Part shown: positions 1 through 4,842 of the stretch, in pieces
Position numbering within the stretch: position 1 is the first letter of the stretch
Layout of the letters: each line of letters opens with the position of its first letter
DNA from: Candidatus Aerophobota bacterium
GTDB taxonomy: Bacteria > Aerophobota > Aerophobia > Aerophobales > B3-G15
Length of the DNA: 8,758 nucleotides
Assembly: GCA_030607765.1 (NCBI GenBank)
Contig: JAUWJJ010000030.1
Coordinates: 1 to 8,758 of the forward strand
Direction of reading: 5' to 3'
Notes under the pieces: model-generated
Databases searched by the model: none
What the model was told of the DNA's origin: nothing
What the model saw: only the letters and a program-made list of their open reading frames with translations
Translations under genes and position numbers: made by a program

Positions 1-55
1 AAAATTATCCAGTGGATTTTAAGTCCACTGCGTCTGCCAATTCCGCCACTCCGGC
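1..55 (-). tRNA. tRNA-Leu (anticodon UAA), 5' part, runs off the left edge
   Basis: Read on the minus strand, the gene begins at position 55 with acceptor strand GCCGGAG, then TG, a D-arm (GCG ... CGC at 46-44 and 32-30, with GGC of the D-loop), and an anticodon stem GTGGA/TCCAC (28-24 and 16-12). The 7-base loop CTTAAAA (23-17) carries anticodon TAA at 21-19, which reads the Leu codon UUA. A long variable arm, expected for class II tRNA-Leu, begins at 10-1; the T-arm and 3' acceptor lie outside the window. Base pairing is perfect in the visible stems, so it looks functional. Confidence 0.95.
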
Positions 56-74
56 ATATTCCGCCATCTGTTTT

Positions 75-103
75 ATTATACAATAAATTTAAAAAACATG
101 CAA
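75..103 (-). promoter_or_regulatory. sigma70 promoter of tRNA-Leu
   Basis: On the minus strand there is a -35 box TTGCAT (103-98), a 17-base spacer (97-81) and a perfect -10 box TATAAT (80-75). Transcription would start near position 68, about a dozen bases before the tRNA 5' end at 55. Hexamers and spacing fit a strong stable-RNA promoter. The -35 box lies only about six bases from the first possible start codon of the divergent ORF at 109. Confidence 0.75.
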
Positions 104-108
104 GTTTT

Positions 109-639
109 TTGTATCAAATTATGGTCTTTCTCTTAAAACAGGCTCTTGTTTTTGAAGGACTTTCTTCCCAGGAACAGACTCTTTTAGTCTCTTTGGCTAC
201 TTCTCTTAACCTGAAAGGATATGACTTATATAACATACTAACACATTTAAAAGAAATAGCAATACGAGAAAGAAAAAGAGTGCTTCAAGTAGTGCAGGAA
301 TTAGGATTAAACGAGCTTTTAACAGTTAGCAGATTGACTCGGTCTCAGAAAATAAACAAAATTAAAGAAATTATTAAAAGCAAAAGGTATCCTCGGCTCA
401 CTGAAATTAATAAAGAATTGATGGAGTTGAACAGAAGAATGACATTTGCCTCTTCTTCCCTGATTAGTTGGGATCAGAGGCTGGAGGAGCCTGGATTAAA
501 GTTAGTTCTGAAAATTACTCACCCTGCCTATATCCAGATGCTAATTAAGGATCTGTCCAATAAAGAGAATATTACTATACTCTCTAACATGTTAAGGTTT
601 TACTATGAGGGATTATCAGATAAAGAAGGTATGGATTGA
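109..639 (+). CDS. unrecognised helical protein upstream of and overlapping an splB-like gene
   Basis: A 176-codon frame beginning with TTG at 109; ATG at 121 (172 aa) is an equally good start, since neither has a visible Shine-Dalgarno sequence. The frame stays open to the left through the tRNA region, so the true 5' end is uncertain. The protein is soluble, rich in Lys, Leu and Glu, and appears alpha-helical. It contains a basic central part (SRLTRSQKINKIKEIIKSKR, about residues 74-93) and a C-terminal part with SLISWDQRLEEPG followed by a possible alpha/beta fold. I do not recognise a family; a faint resemblance to the C-terminal region of ParB-like proteins is only an impression. Its last 35 bases overlap the next gene, which suggests one operon and translational coupling, so a role linked to the spore-photoproduct-lyase-like gene is possible. 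No promoter was found for it. Confidence 0.6.
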   Translation: MYQIMVFLLKQALVFEGLSSQEQTLLVSLATSLNLKGYDLYNILTHLKEIAIRERKRVLQVVQELGLNELLTVSRLTRSQKINKIKEIIKSKRYPRLTEINKELMELNRRMTFASSSLISWDQRLEEPGLKLVLKITHPAYIQMLIKDLSNKENITILSNMLRFYYEGLSDKEGMD

Positions 640-889
640 TCCCCGGGTAAAGGATCATCCTTTAGTTAATCAAATATTGGGACGGGTAAAGGAAGCCGGG
701 ATTACATTAACTTCTCTCCAAAGAAATACCAGTGAAAGACTCTCACTTGAAGAAGGTAAAAGGACACTTTATCTGACCGAATTCCCCGGGAATTTTATAA
801 AGAATTGCCCTGGAACGGGAAAGGGTTACCTTTGTTGTGGTTATAGGATTATTAATCAACTTTTCTCCTCACTCCAGTTTGCACTTTGA
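605..889 (+). pseudogene. spore photoproduct lyase-like radical SAM protein, N-terminal remnant
   Basis: Intact members of this family are about 330-350 aa radical SAM enzymes that repair UV-induced thymine dimers (spore photoproduct); some branches have unknown substrates. The 94 codons here give the family's N-terminal region: KVWIDPRVKDHP, then a TLYLTE strand, then FIKNCPGT (residues 64-71) and YLCCGYRIIN (75-84). In the family this last block is followed within roughly ten residues by the CxxxCxxC motif that binds the 4Fe-4S cluster. Here the frame instead runs QLFSSLQFAL and stops at 887-889, and none of the cluster cysteines is present in any frame nearby. The frame starting upstream and open to TAA at 930-932 (ending FEQHCKKVLEK) might be the far side of a deletion, but I cannot match it to the family. 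A catalytically active enzyme is ruled out. Start ATG 605 has a weak AAGG 8 bases upstream. Confidence 0.75.
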
Positions 890-954
890 GTATCTGTTCG
901 AACAACACTGCAAAAAGGTGTTAGAGAAGTAAATCTCGGTAATTATCAATCGGC

Positions 955-1236
955 TCAGGGAGAAACAATTTTGTAAACTATCTCTCCTTTCCTGGCCAGT
1001 CCCAATTTTTCTCGAGCCTCTTTTTCTATATAAAAAGGGTCAGTTAAATTTTTTTTAATCTGGTCTAACTTTTGATTCTCTTCCTGAAGTTTGCGAATAT
1101 CTTCTCTTATTAATCTTGTTTTATCTTGAACTTGTTTTATATCTAAACGAGCCTTTATCACCCATCCACTGAGGAATAAAATCTCCAAAAGTAGTAAAAT
1201 TAAGAATAATTTCCAACCTTTTTTCTTTTTTTTCAT
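955..1236 (-). CDS. FtsB/DivIC-family septum formation initiator
   Basis: A 93-aa small bitopic membrane protein: lysine-rich cytoplasmic N-terminus (KKKKKGWK), one transmembrane helix (about residues 9-27), an extracytoplasmic coiled coil (about 33-64, with heptad-like IREDIRKLQEENQKLDQIKK), and the family's C-terminal signature DPFYIEKEAREKLGLARKGEIVYKIV. FtsB/DivIC pairs with FtsL/FtsQ-type proteins in the divisome and helps activate septal peptidoglycan synthesis. I chose ATG 1236 rather than the TTG at 1239 because AAGGAGC sits six bases upstream of it. That Shine-Dalgarno overlaps the stop codon of the prepilin peptidase gene (TAAGGAGC), so the two genes are probably translationally coupled. 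It ends convergently with the splB-like remnant, with no clear terminator between them. Confidence 0.9.
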   Translation of the reverse strand: MKKKKKGWKLFLILLLLEILFLSGWVIKARLDIKQVQDKTRLIREDIRKLQEENQKLDQIKKNLTDPFYIEKEAREKLGLARKGEIVYKIVSP

Positions 1237-1246
1237 CAAATGCTCC

Positions 1247-2023
1247 TTACCAAAAAAGATTAAAATAAAAATGAACGAAATTTTCTCCCCAGAAAAGGGA
1301 TATAAGAGCTGATACTACCAAAAAAGGAGCAAAGGGGATTCTATCTTTTCTCCCCTTTATATGAGTTAATAATAAACCTATAGCTATTATACCTCCTAAT
1401 ATTACAGAAAGAAAAAAACAAAGGAGAGCTAACTTGTATCCAAGAAAAGCTCCTATTCCAGCAGCTAATTTTACATCTCCTATTCCCATTCCTGTCTGTT
1501 TTAACCATAAAGAACCTAAGGCAAAGATACTCAGGAATATACCCGCTCCCAATCCTATCCCTATCAAACTGGAAAGGGTATCTTTGGTAACAAAACTCAA
1601 GATAAATCCACAGATTATCAAGCTATAGGAAAGCTGGTTAGGAATAATTTCTTCTTTTAGGTCTATAAAAAATATGGGAATTAAAATAAAGATAAATAAG
1701 ATGTCTTTAAGAAAGAATAATAAAGAGGGAAAACTCACAGGAAAGTGAAAGAGAAAACAGATAAGGAGAAGAATGCCAGTAAGAGCTTCTACTAAAGGAT
1801 ATCTCCAGGAGATAGAACCCTGGCAGTTTCGGCATTTTCCCTTTAAGAAAATGAAACTGATTAAGGGAATATTATCGGACCATTTTATTTTTATTCCACA
1901 TTTTGGACAATGAGAGGGAGGATGCCAAAGAGATTCATCTCTTGGCAGGCGATAAATTACTACATTAAGAAAAGAGCCAACAGCAAGGCCAATTATTAAT
2001 ACAAAAACTGAGATAATAAACAA
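1247..2023 (-). CDS. type IV prepilin peptidase / N-methyltransferase (PilD family)
   Basis: A polytopic membrane aspartyl protease that cleaves type IV prepilins and pseudopilins after the Gly of their class III signal and N-methylates the new N-terminus. Visible signatures: GSFLNVVIYRLP near the N-terminus (16-27), the two CxxC pairs of the cytoplasmic zinc-binding methyltransferase domain (C39/C42, C64/C67), the first catalytic Asp in FIDLKEEIIPN (D121), and the second in the GxGD motif GIGDVK (D183). The 258-aa length is normal. The pilin at 2269-2793 is an obvious candidate substrate. The in-frame start is TTG at 2023 without a proper Shine-Dalgarno sequence. A more natural start, ATG eleven bases upstream, would give MEKK then LFIISVF but is out of frame by one base across a run of seven A (see findings). 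Followed after seven bases by the ftsB/divIC-like gene. Confidence 0.95.
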   Translation of the reverse strand: MFIISVFVLIIGLAVGSFLNVVIYRLPRDESLWHPPSHCPKCGIKIKWSDNIPLISFIFLKGKCRNCQGSISWRYPLVEALTGILLLICFLFHFPVSFPSLLFFLKDILFIFILIPIFFIDLKEEIIPNQLSYSLIICGFILSFVTKDTLSSLIGIGLGAGIFLSIFALGSLWLKQTGMGIGDVKLAAGIGAFLGYKLALLCFFLSVILGGIIAIGLLLTHIKGRKDRIPFAPFLVVSALISLFWGENFVHFYFNLFW

Positions 2024-2080
2024 TTTTTTTCCATAAATTTTTTAAATTTGACCCCAACCTTTAATAATTTTTAGGGTATT

Positions 2081-2128
2081 CATAGTTGTTGTATCCTGTA
2101 TAAAATTATACAGAATGGGACAACTATG
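2081..2128. repeat. long imperfect inverted repeat (hairpin) upstream of the prepilin peptidase gene
   Basis: The outer arms CATAGTTGT (2081-2089) and ACAACTATG (2120-2128) are perfect reverse complements. Nested inside is a second perfect inverted repeat, CTGTATAA (2096-2103) and TTATACAG (2106-2113), with a two-base centre. The two stems are separated by a symmetric 6-by-6 internal loop. It lies 58 bp upstream of the TTG start of the peptidase gene, so it could be an operator, a 5' leader structure, or the end of a small mobile element. Confidence 0.7.
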
Positions 2129-2132
2129 TCAA

Positions 2133-2208
2133 TCCTATAGTCTGGTAGTCCTGTAGCCGCAACTTTTAAGTTGCGCTTATTTTCGCAGGCTTTGAGCCTC
2201 GCGGCTAC
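2133..2208. repeat. REP-like palindromic intergenic element
   Basis: The outer stem GTAGCCGC (2153-2160) pairs with GCGGCTAC (2201-2208). Inside are a perfect hairpin GCAACTT-TT-AAGTTGC (2159-2174) and a shorter hairpin AGGCT-TTG-AGCCT (2187-2199), giving a three-stem cloverleaf shape. It is more GC-rich than its surroundings. The left flank (2133-2152) carries the 15-mer AGGACTACCAGACTA in reverse complement, which recurs at 5138-5152. Palindromic elements with GTAGCCGC ends are a familiar type of dispersed intergenic repeat; copy number elsewhere cannot be seen here. Confidence 0.65.
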
Positions 2209-2211
2209 CAA

Positions 2212-2244
2212 ATAAAAAAGGCAGGGAAATTCCCTGCCTTTTTT
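2212..2244. terminator. bidirectional intrinsic terminator downstream of the pilin gene
   Basis: The stem GGCAGGGA (2220-2227) and TCCCTGCC (2231-2238) is a perfect 8-bp hairpin with loop AAT. It is flanked by an A-run on the left (2213-2219) and a T-run on the right (2239-2244), so it can terminate transcription on either strand. On the minus strand it lies 30 bases past the pilin stop codon and is the natural end of the pilin transcript. Confidence 0.9.
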
Positions 2245-2268
2245 AAAAAAACAAGATAAAGATAAACT

Positions 2269-2793
2269 TTAGCCTCCTCCATAGCCGATATCACCAGAAG
2301 ATGTTGACCCATTGGCAGGATCATACCACGCATTATCTCCAGAGATCCCATAAGCACTATCTGCTCCTTCCGATCCACCAATTGCTCCTACTACTGCTGA
2401 ACCCCAATTCCAAGGAGAAGCATCAGTAACATCTTCATCATCATCCGGTCCGTCATTTAAAATCGCAAACGCATCGTAAGCGGTATCACCAGTAACACTC
2501 GTAGTATAAATTCTGTAATCATCCCAGGGAGCACTAGGCCAAGTTCGAATGTAAGTGGTAGTTAGACTAGCTTGTGCTGTACCATATCCACTACTCATAT
2601 GGTCCATATAGTACATCTGTTCTGCCTTTGCTATAGCATCCATATCAGAAAAGGCTCGGGCTACCTGGGCTTTGGTCCTGGCTCCCATGAAGTTGGGGAT
2701 GGCGATTCCTGCCAGGATACCAATAATGGCAACTACAATTAGAAGCTCTACTAAAGTAAATCCCTTTTTCCCCTTTAAAAGTTTCTTTAACAT
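2269..2793 (-). CDS. type IV pilin-like protein with class III signal (prepilin-type N-terminal domain)
   Basis: A 174-aa secreted pilin or major pseudopilin. The N-terminus is basic (MLKKLLKGKKG), then the cleavage site G11|F12 with FTLVELLIVVAIIGILAGIAIPNF. The cleaved residue is Gly, the mature N-terminus is Phe (the residue that is methylated), and Glu5 of the mature chain (E16) is present for subunit assembly. The hydrophobic helix continues into ARTKAQVARAFSDMDAIAKAEQMYY, as in GspG-like pilins. The C-terminal half is rich in Gly, Ser, Asp and aromatics, contains an acidic DGPDDDEDVTD segment that could bind metal, and ends in GYGGG. There are no cysteines, so no disulphide D-loop. A strong Shine-Dalgarno (CAGGAGGTG) precedes ATG 2793. 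A single pilin gene with its own terminator; the peptidase lies 245 bp downstream on the same strand. Confidence 0.92.
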   Translation of the reverse strand: MLKKLLKGKKGFTLVELLIVVAIIGILAGIAIPNFMGARTKAQVARAFSDMDAIAKAEQMYYMDHMSSGYGTAQASLTTTYIRTWPSAPWDDYRIYTTSVTGDTAYDAFAILNDGPDDDEDVTDASPWNWGSAVVGAIGGSEGADSAYGISGDNAWYDPANGSTSSGDIGYGGG

Positions 2794-2988
2794 TTTATTT
2801 TCACCTCCTGAATTTTTTTATTAGTTCATTAGTTTTTTCGAAAACTCTTTTCTCACCCCCCCTCCAAACACTTCGTTAATTAAAGATGGTTCCATCACTC
2901 TATCAAATCCAAAAACTCTGAAATGGAGCCAATTTTGCAAAATTTTAATATATATACCACCAATTTGCTTTTAATTTTAAAATAAAGC

Positions 2989-3069
2989 TTAACCCCATCT
3001 GATGTTAGCACCACCAGCTAATAAAAGACCAGCAATAACGAATAAAACCTTAACTAACTTTGCCTTCAC
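2989..3069 (-). CDS. 26-aa signal-peptide-like micropeptide, copy A
   Basis: A GTG-started 26-codon frame ending in TAA. A perfect Shine-Dalgarno, AAGGAGGTGA, lies eight bases before the GTG; this is the best ribosome binding site in the window. The peptide starts MKAKLVKVLF, has a hydrophobic core VLFVIAGLLLAGG, and ends GGANIRWG, with no cysteine. Lysines at 2, 4 and 7 followed by one hydrophobic stretch (about 8-19) resemble either an export signal or a single small transmembrane helix. A signal-peptidase-I-type site (G19-x-A21) would release NIRWG. I do not recognise a family. The reading frame, start and binding site are all contained in a 110-bp unit that is repeated without any difference 136 bp away, which strongly supports translation. 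Pilin gene starts 195 bp downstream. Confidence 0.75.
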   Translation of the reverse strand: MKAKLVKVLFVIAGLLLAGGANIRWG

Positions 3070-3124
3070 CTATCTCACCTCCTTAAAATTAAATATCCTT
3101 GAATTGTGTCTAAAACAATAAAGC

Positions 3125-3205
3125 TTAACCCCATCTGATGTTAGCACCACCAGCTAATAAAAGACCAGCAATAACGAATAAAACCTTAACTAACTTTGCC
3201 TTCAC
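3125..3205 (-). CDS. 26-aa signal-peptide-like micropeptide, copy B (identical to copy A)
   Basis: Nucleotide-identical to the gene at 2989-3069, with the same GTG start, AAGGAGGTGA ribosome binding site and TAA stop. It is the first of the pair in the direction of transcription and begins 36 bp after the stop codon of the isoprenylcysteine-methyltransferase-like gene, so it is probably read from the same transcript or from a promoter inside that gene; I found no convincing promoter in the gap. Product: basic N-terminus, hydrophobic core, C-terminal GGANIRWG. Candidate roles are a secreted peptide signal, a small membrane-associated regulator, or a type I toxin-like hydrophobic peptide; the sequence does not choose between them. 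Confidence 0.75.
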   Translation of the reverse strand: MKAKLVKVLFVIAGLLLAGGANIRWG

Positions 3206-3241
3206 CTATCTCACCTCCTTAAAATTTTCCCTGCAACTTCT

Positions 3242-3811
3242 CTAAAACAGTGTTTTCCTCTTATAATTTATATATTTGCTTCCAAAGGTTTTAATTAATA
3301 CCTTCTCCTCTACTTTAGCTCTGTAGGTGTAAACTGCTATTAAAAAAACAAAGACCAAAAAAGGGAAAATATGCAGAATCATCATTACTAAACCAAAACA
3401 GGAAAGTAAAAGACCAAGATAAGAAGGATGACGTAGATATTTGTAAATACCGTTTTTAATTAGTTTATGATTATTATGAACAGTAATATCTGTTGTAAAA
3501 AGTCTTCCCAATCTCTTTATGGCCAAGAATCTTATACACATACCCATCCACACCATTCCAGTTCCCATCGCAAAAGTGTAACTTAAAGAAATTGTGTCTG
3601 CAAATTTACTGTAATTTAGAACTGTCTCCCAGAATATTGAGAAAAGAAACACAAAGATTCCAATAATTATTAACAGTCCTGAATAAATCTCCTTGTAGCT
3701 AAATTTTTCTTTTGACTGTCTTGTATTTGCTTTTCTCGCCGATGTCCATTCAAATACTACCCAACTTAAGAATGTGACCCAAAATACTATCTGCAAGCTA
3801 CACCTCTTCAT
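3242..3811 (-). CDS. isoprenylcysteine carboxyl methyltransferase (ICMT)-like membrane protein
   Basis: A 189-aa polytopic membrane protein. Hydrophobic segments are visible at about 7-21, 43-61, 76-97 and a long re-entrant pair at about 130-163. The C-terminal half carries the ICMT/PEMT-type SAM-binding signature: LGRLFTTDITVHNNHKLI, then NGIYKYLRHPSYLG (RHPSY at 127-131), and RAKVEEKVLIKTFGSKYINY (EE at 168-169). Eukaryotic homologues methylate the carboxyl group of prenylated C-terminal cysteines; bacterial relatives are common and mostly of unknown substrate. The protein ends YKRKTLF, several residues short of the usual end, which may be a slight truncation. ATG 3811 has no clear Shine-Dalgarno sequence and is the first start after an in-frame stop. 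It lies directly upstream of the two micropeptide genes on the same strand. Confidence 0.85.
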   Translation of the reverse strand: MKRCSLQIVFWVTFLSWVVFEWTSARKANTRQSKEKFSYKEIYSGLLIIIGIFVFLFSIFWETVLNYSKFADTISLSYTFAMGTGMVWMGMCIRFLAIKRLGRLFTTDITVHNNHKLIKNGIYKYLRHPSYLGLLLSCFGLVMMILHIFPFLVFVFLIAVYTYRAKVEEKVLIKTFGSKYINYKRKTLF

Positions 3812-3965
3812 TGCCTGTTTAAAACATTACTCTTTCATTCTTTTTACTGTCCATTGATCAACTCTTATTGAGGTTGTCAGTCAATTGTAATCAATGTCTA
3901 ATTGCAAAACTCAAAGATCAATTTAATCTGGCAATGCCAATGGGACACGCAGGCAATTTTTTTGA

Positions 3966-3991
3966 AACTTATAATAAAAGTTATATAAGTT
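3966..3991. repeat. AT-rich inverted repeat
   Basis: Arms AACTTATA and TATAAGTT are perfect complements around a ten-base loop. There is no T-run suited to an intrinsic terminator, so an operator or chance AT palindrome are both possible. Confidence 0.4.
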
Positions 3992-4043
3992 TTATCCTAA
4001 TAAAATAATCTATCCCTGATAGCGCGGAAGCTCTACAACAAAG

Positions 4044-4065
4044 ATTGTTAAAGGAGTGTAACAAT
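4044..4065. repeat. inverted repeat, operator-like
   Basis: Perfect seven-base arms ATTGTTA and TAACAAT are separated by AAGGAGTG. The arm length and spacing (centre-to-centre about 15 bp) would suit a dimeric regulator. No adjacent intact gene tells what it might control. Confidence 0.4.
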
Positions 4066-4137
4066 TATGTAAAAAAGGGGACTTTAGTGGTAAGTGGAGG
4101 AAATAGAGTCTAATCGAGCAGGAAAGATGAAAAGGGT

Positions 4138-4678
4138 TCACTTGTTCTCATCTTTAAAGCTATAACCAATCCCCCGTATGGTTTCAATTCACTCTCTTCC
4201 GATTTTATCCCGCAGTCTTGCTACATAGACATCAACAGTTCTGGTGGTAAAAGAGTAATCTTCGCCAAAAACTTCATCTAATAAAGTCATACGAGAAAGC
4301 GCTAATTCCTTATTTTGTATAAAAAACTCCAGGAGCTTGAATTCAGTATATGTTAAGGAAAGAGGTTTGCCTCTTAGAAAAGCCTTGTGTCGTGCTGTAT
4401 CTAATCTGAGATCTCCACTCTCCATTATCTGTTCTTCCCGAGGTATCTGAGAACGTCGAAGGACAGCTTTGACTCTGGCAGCCAATTCTCGAACGCTAAA
4501 GGGCTTGGTAACGTAATCATCAGCACCCATTCCTAAACCTACAAGTTTATCCACTTCCTTATCCAGAATACTTAACATAATAATCGGCTGTAACTTTGAA
4601 TCCTTCCCGTTTTAAGGCATCTTTTGTCAGTTGAACAATATTTTTTTCATCATCAACTATTAGGATTCTTGAAGCCAT
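4138..4678 (-). pseudogene. OmpR/PhoB-type response regulator, disrupted by deletion, frameshift and nonsense codon
   Basis: Read from ATG 4678, 31 codons give a normal receiver start, MASRILIVDDEKNIVQL and on to GFKVTA, with the acidic pair D9-D10. At about 4585 the frame breaks. The protein resumes one frame over as IIMLSILDKEVDKLVGLGMGADDYVTKPFS, the end of a receiver domain with the switch lysine in TKP. About 40-45 residues, including the phosphoacceptor Asp, are missing. A complete winged-helix DNA-binding domain follows (GDLRLDTARH ... LSLTYTEFKLLEFF ... TRTVDVYVARLRDKIGRE). At 4189-4191 a TGA replaces the near-invariant Trp, and the matching ending IETIRGIGYSFKDENK continues in frame to a second TGA at 4138-4140. 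The longest remaining frame is 4189-4578 (129 aa), which could still yield an unphosphorylatable DNA-binding fragment. No sensor kinase lies next to it. Confidence 0.92.
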
Positions 4679-4759
4679 AAGTTTATATTATAAATAGCCT
4701 TTTTGAAACTCACTTAAGTTTGAGGCATTTTTTTCGACTCTTTCCCTACCACAGTTATA

Positions 4760-4787
4760 ATCATATGTATTCCTTTATACTTGTCAA
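4760..4787 (-). promoter_or_regulatory. sigma70 promoter of the response-regulator pseudogene
   Basis: On the minus strand a perfect -35 box TTGACA (4787-4782) is followed by a 16-base spacer and -10 box TATGAT (4765-4760). Transcription would start near 4752, giving a leader of about 75 bases before ATG 4678. The ATG has no visible Shine-Dalgarno sequence. A second TATAAT (within 4684-4693, about a dozen bases from the ATG) has no matching -35. Confidence 0.6.
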
Positions 4788-4842
4788 GAGAAAATTCTTA
4801 AGTTTTAATTAGATCAATTCACCCTTTCTCAATTTTTAAAAA

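Larger units (their letters stand above)
2981..3226. repeat. direct repeat: two identical 110-bp units carrying the micropeptide genes
   Basis: Units 2981-3090 and 3117-3226 are identical at all 110 positions, from AATAAAGCTT past the stop codon to the AT-rich stretch before the ribosome binding site. A 26-bp spacer (3091-3116) separates them; the period is 136 bp. The spacer edge TCTAAAACA (3109-3117) also occurs at 3241-3249, over the stop codon of the upstream methyltransferase-like gene, so the original duplication may have been slightly larger, with its outer part now diverged. Confidence 0.97.
3812..4137. other. intergenic stretch between the ICMT-like gene and the response-regulator pseudogene
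   Basis: No gene is supported in these 326 bases. It holds three small inverted repeats: TGGCA-A-TGCCA near 3929-3939, AACTTATA/TATAAGTT (3966-3973 and 3984-3991, ten-base loop) and ATTGTTA/TAACAAT (4044-4050 and 4059-4065, eight-base spacer). A histidine kinase, the usual partner downstream of an OmpR-type regulator, is absent. I found no convincing promoter for the ICMT-like gene, although the region must contain one unless it is read through. Confidence 0.5.

Noticed and set aside
1434..1628. 64-aa plus-strand open frame inside the prepilin peptidase gene.
   Set aside because: It is antisense to a strongly supported gene, has no ribosome binding site and no recognisable protein features.
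2831..2846. AGTTTT-TTCG-AAAACT hairpin upstream of the pilin gene as a terminator.
   Set aside because: The stem is only six A/T-dominated pairs without a following T-run in the direction of transcription.
2852..2865. Minus-strand GGAGGGGGGGTGAG, resembling the micropeptide ribosome binding site, opening an 11-codon frame before the pilin gene; possible third, decayed micropeptide or leader peptide.
   Set aside because: Beyond the GGAGG and TGAGA similarity, nothing downstream matches the 26-aa peptide, and the frame ends after 11 codons.
4051..4073. Plus-strand AAAGGAG followed ten bases later by ATG TAA, a start-stop minimal ORF.
   Set aside because: One-codon frames arise by chance, the spacing is long, and no gene follows on this strand.
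4189..4191. TGA in place of a conserved Trp could mean TGA is read as Trp in this organism.
   Set aside because: TGA serves as the expected stop of the FtsB-like gene at 955-957, the same pseudogene has a deletion and frameshift, and its own natural end is also TGA.
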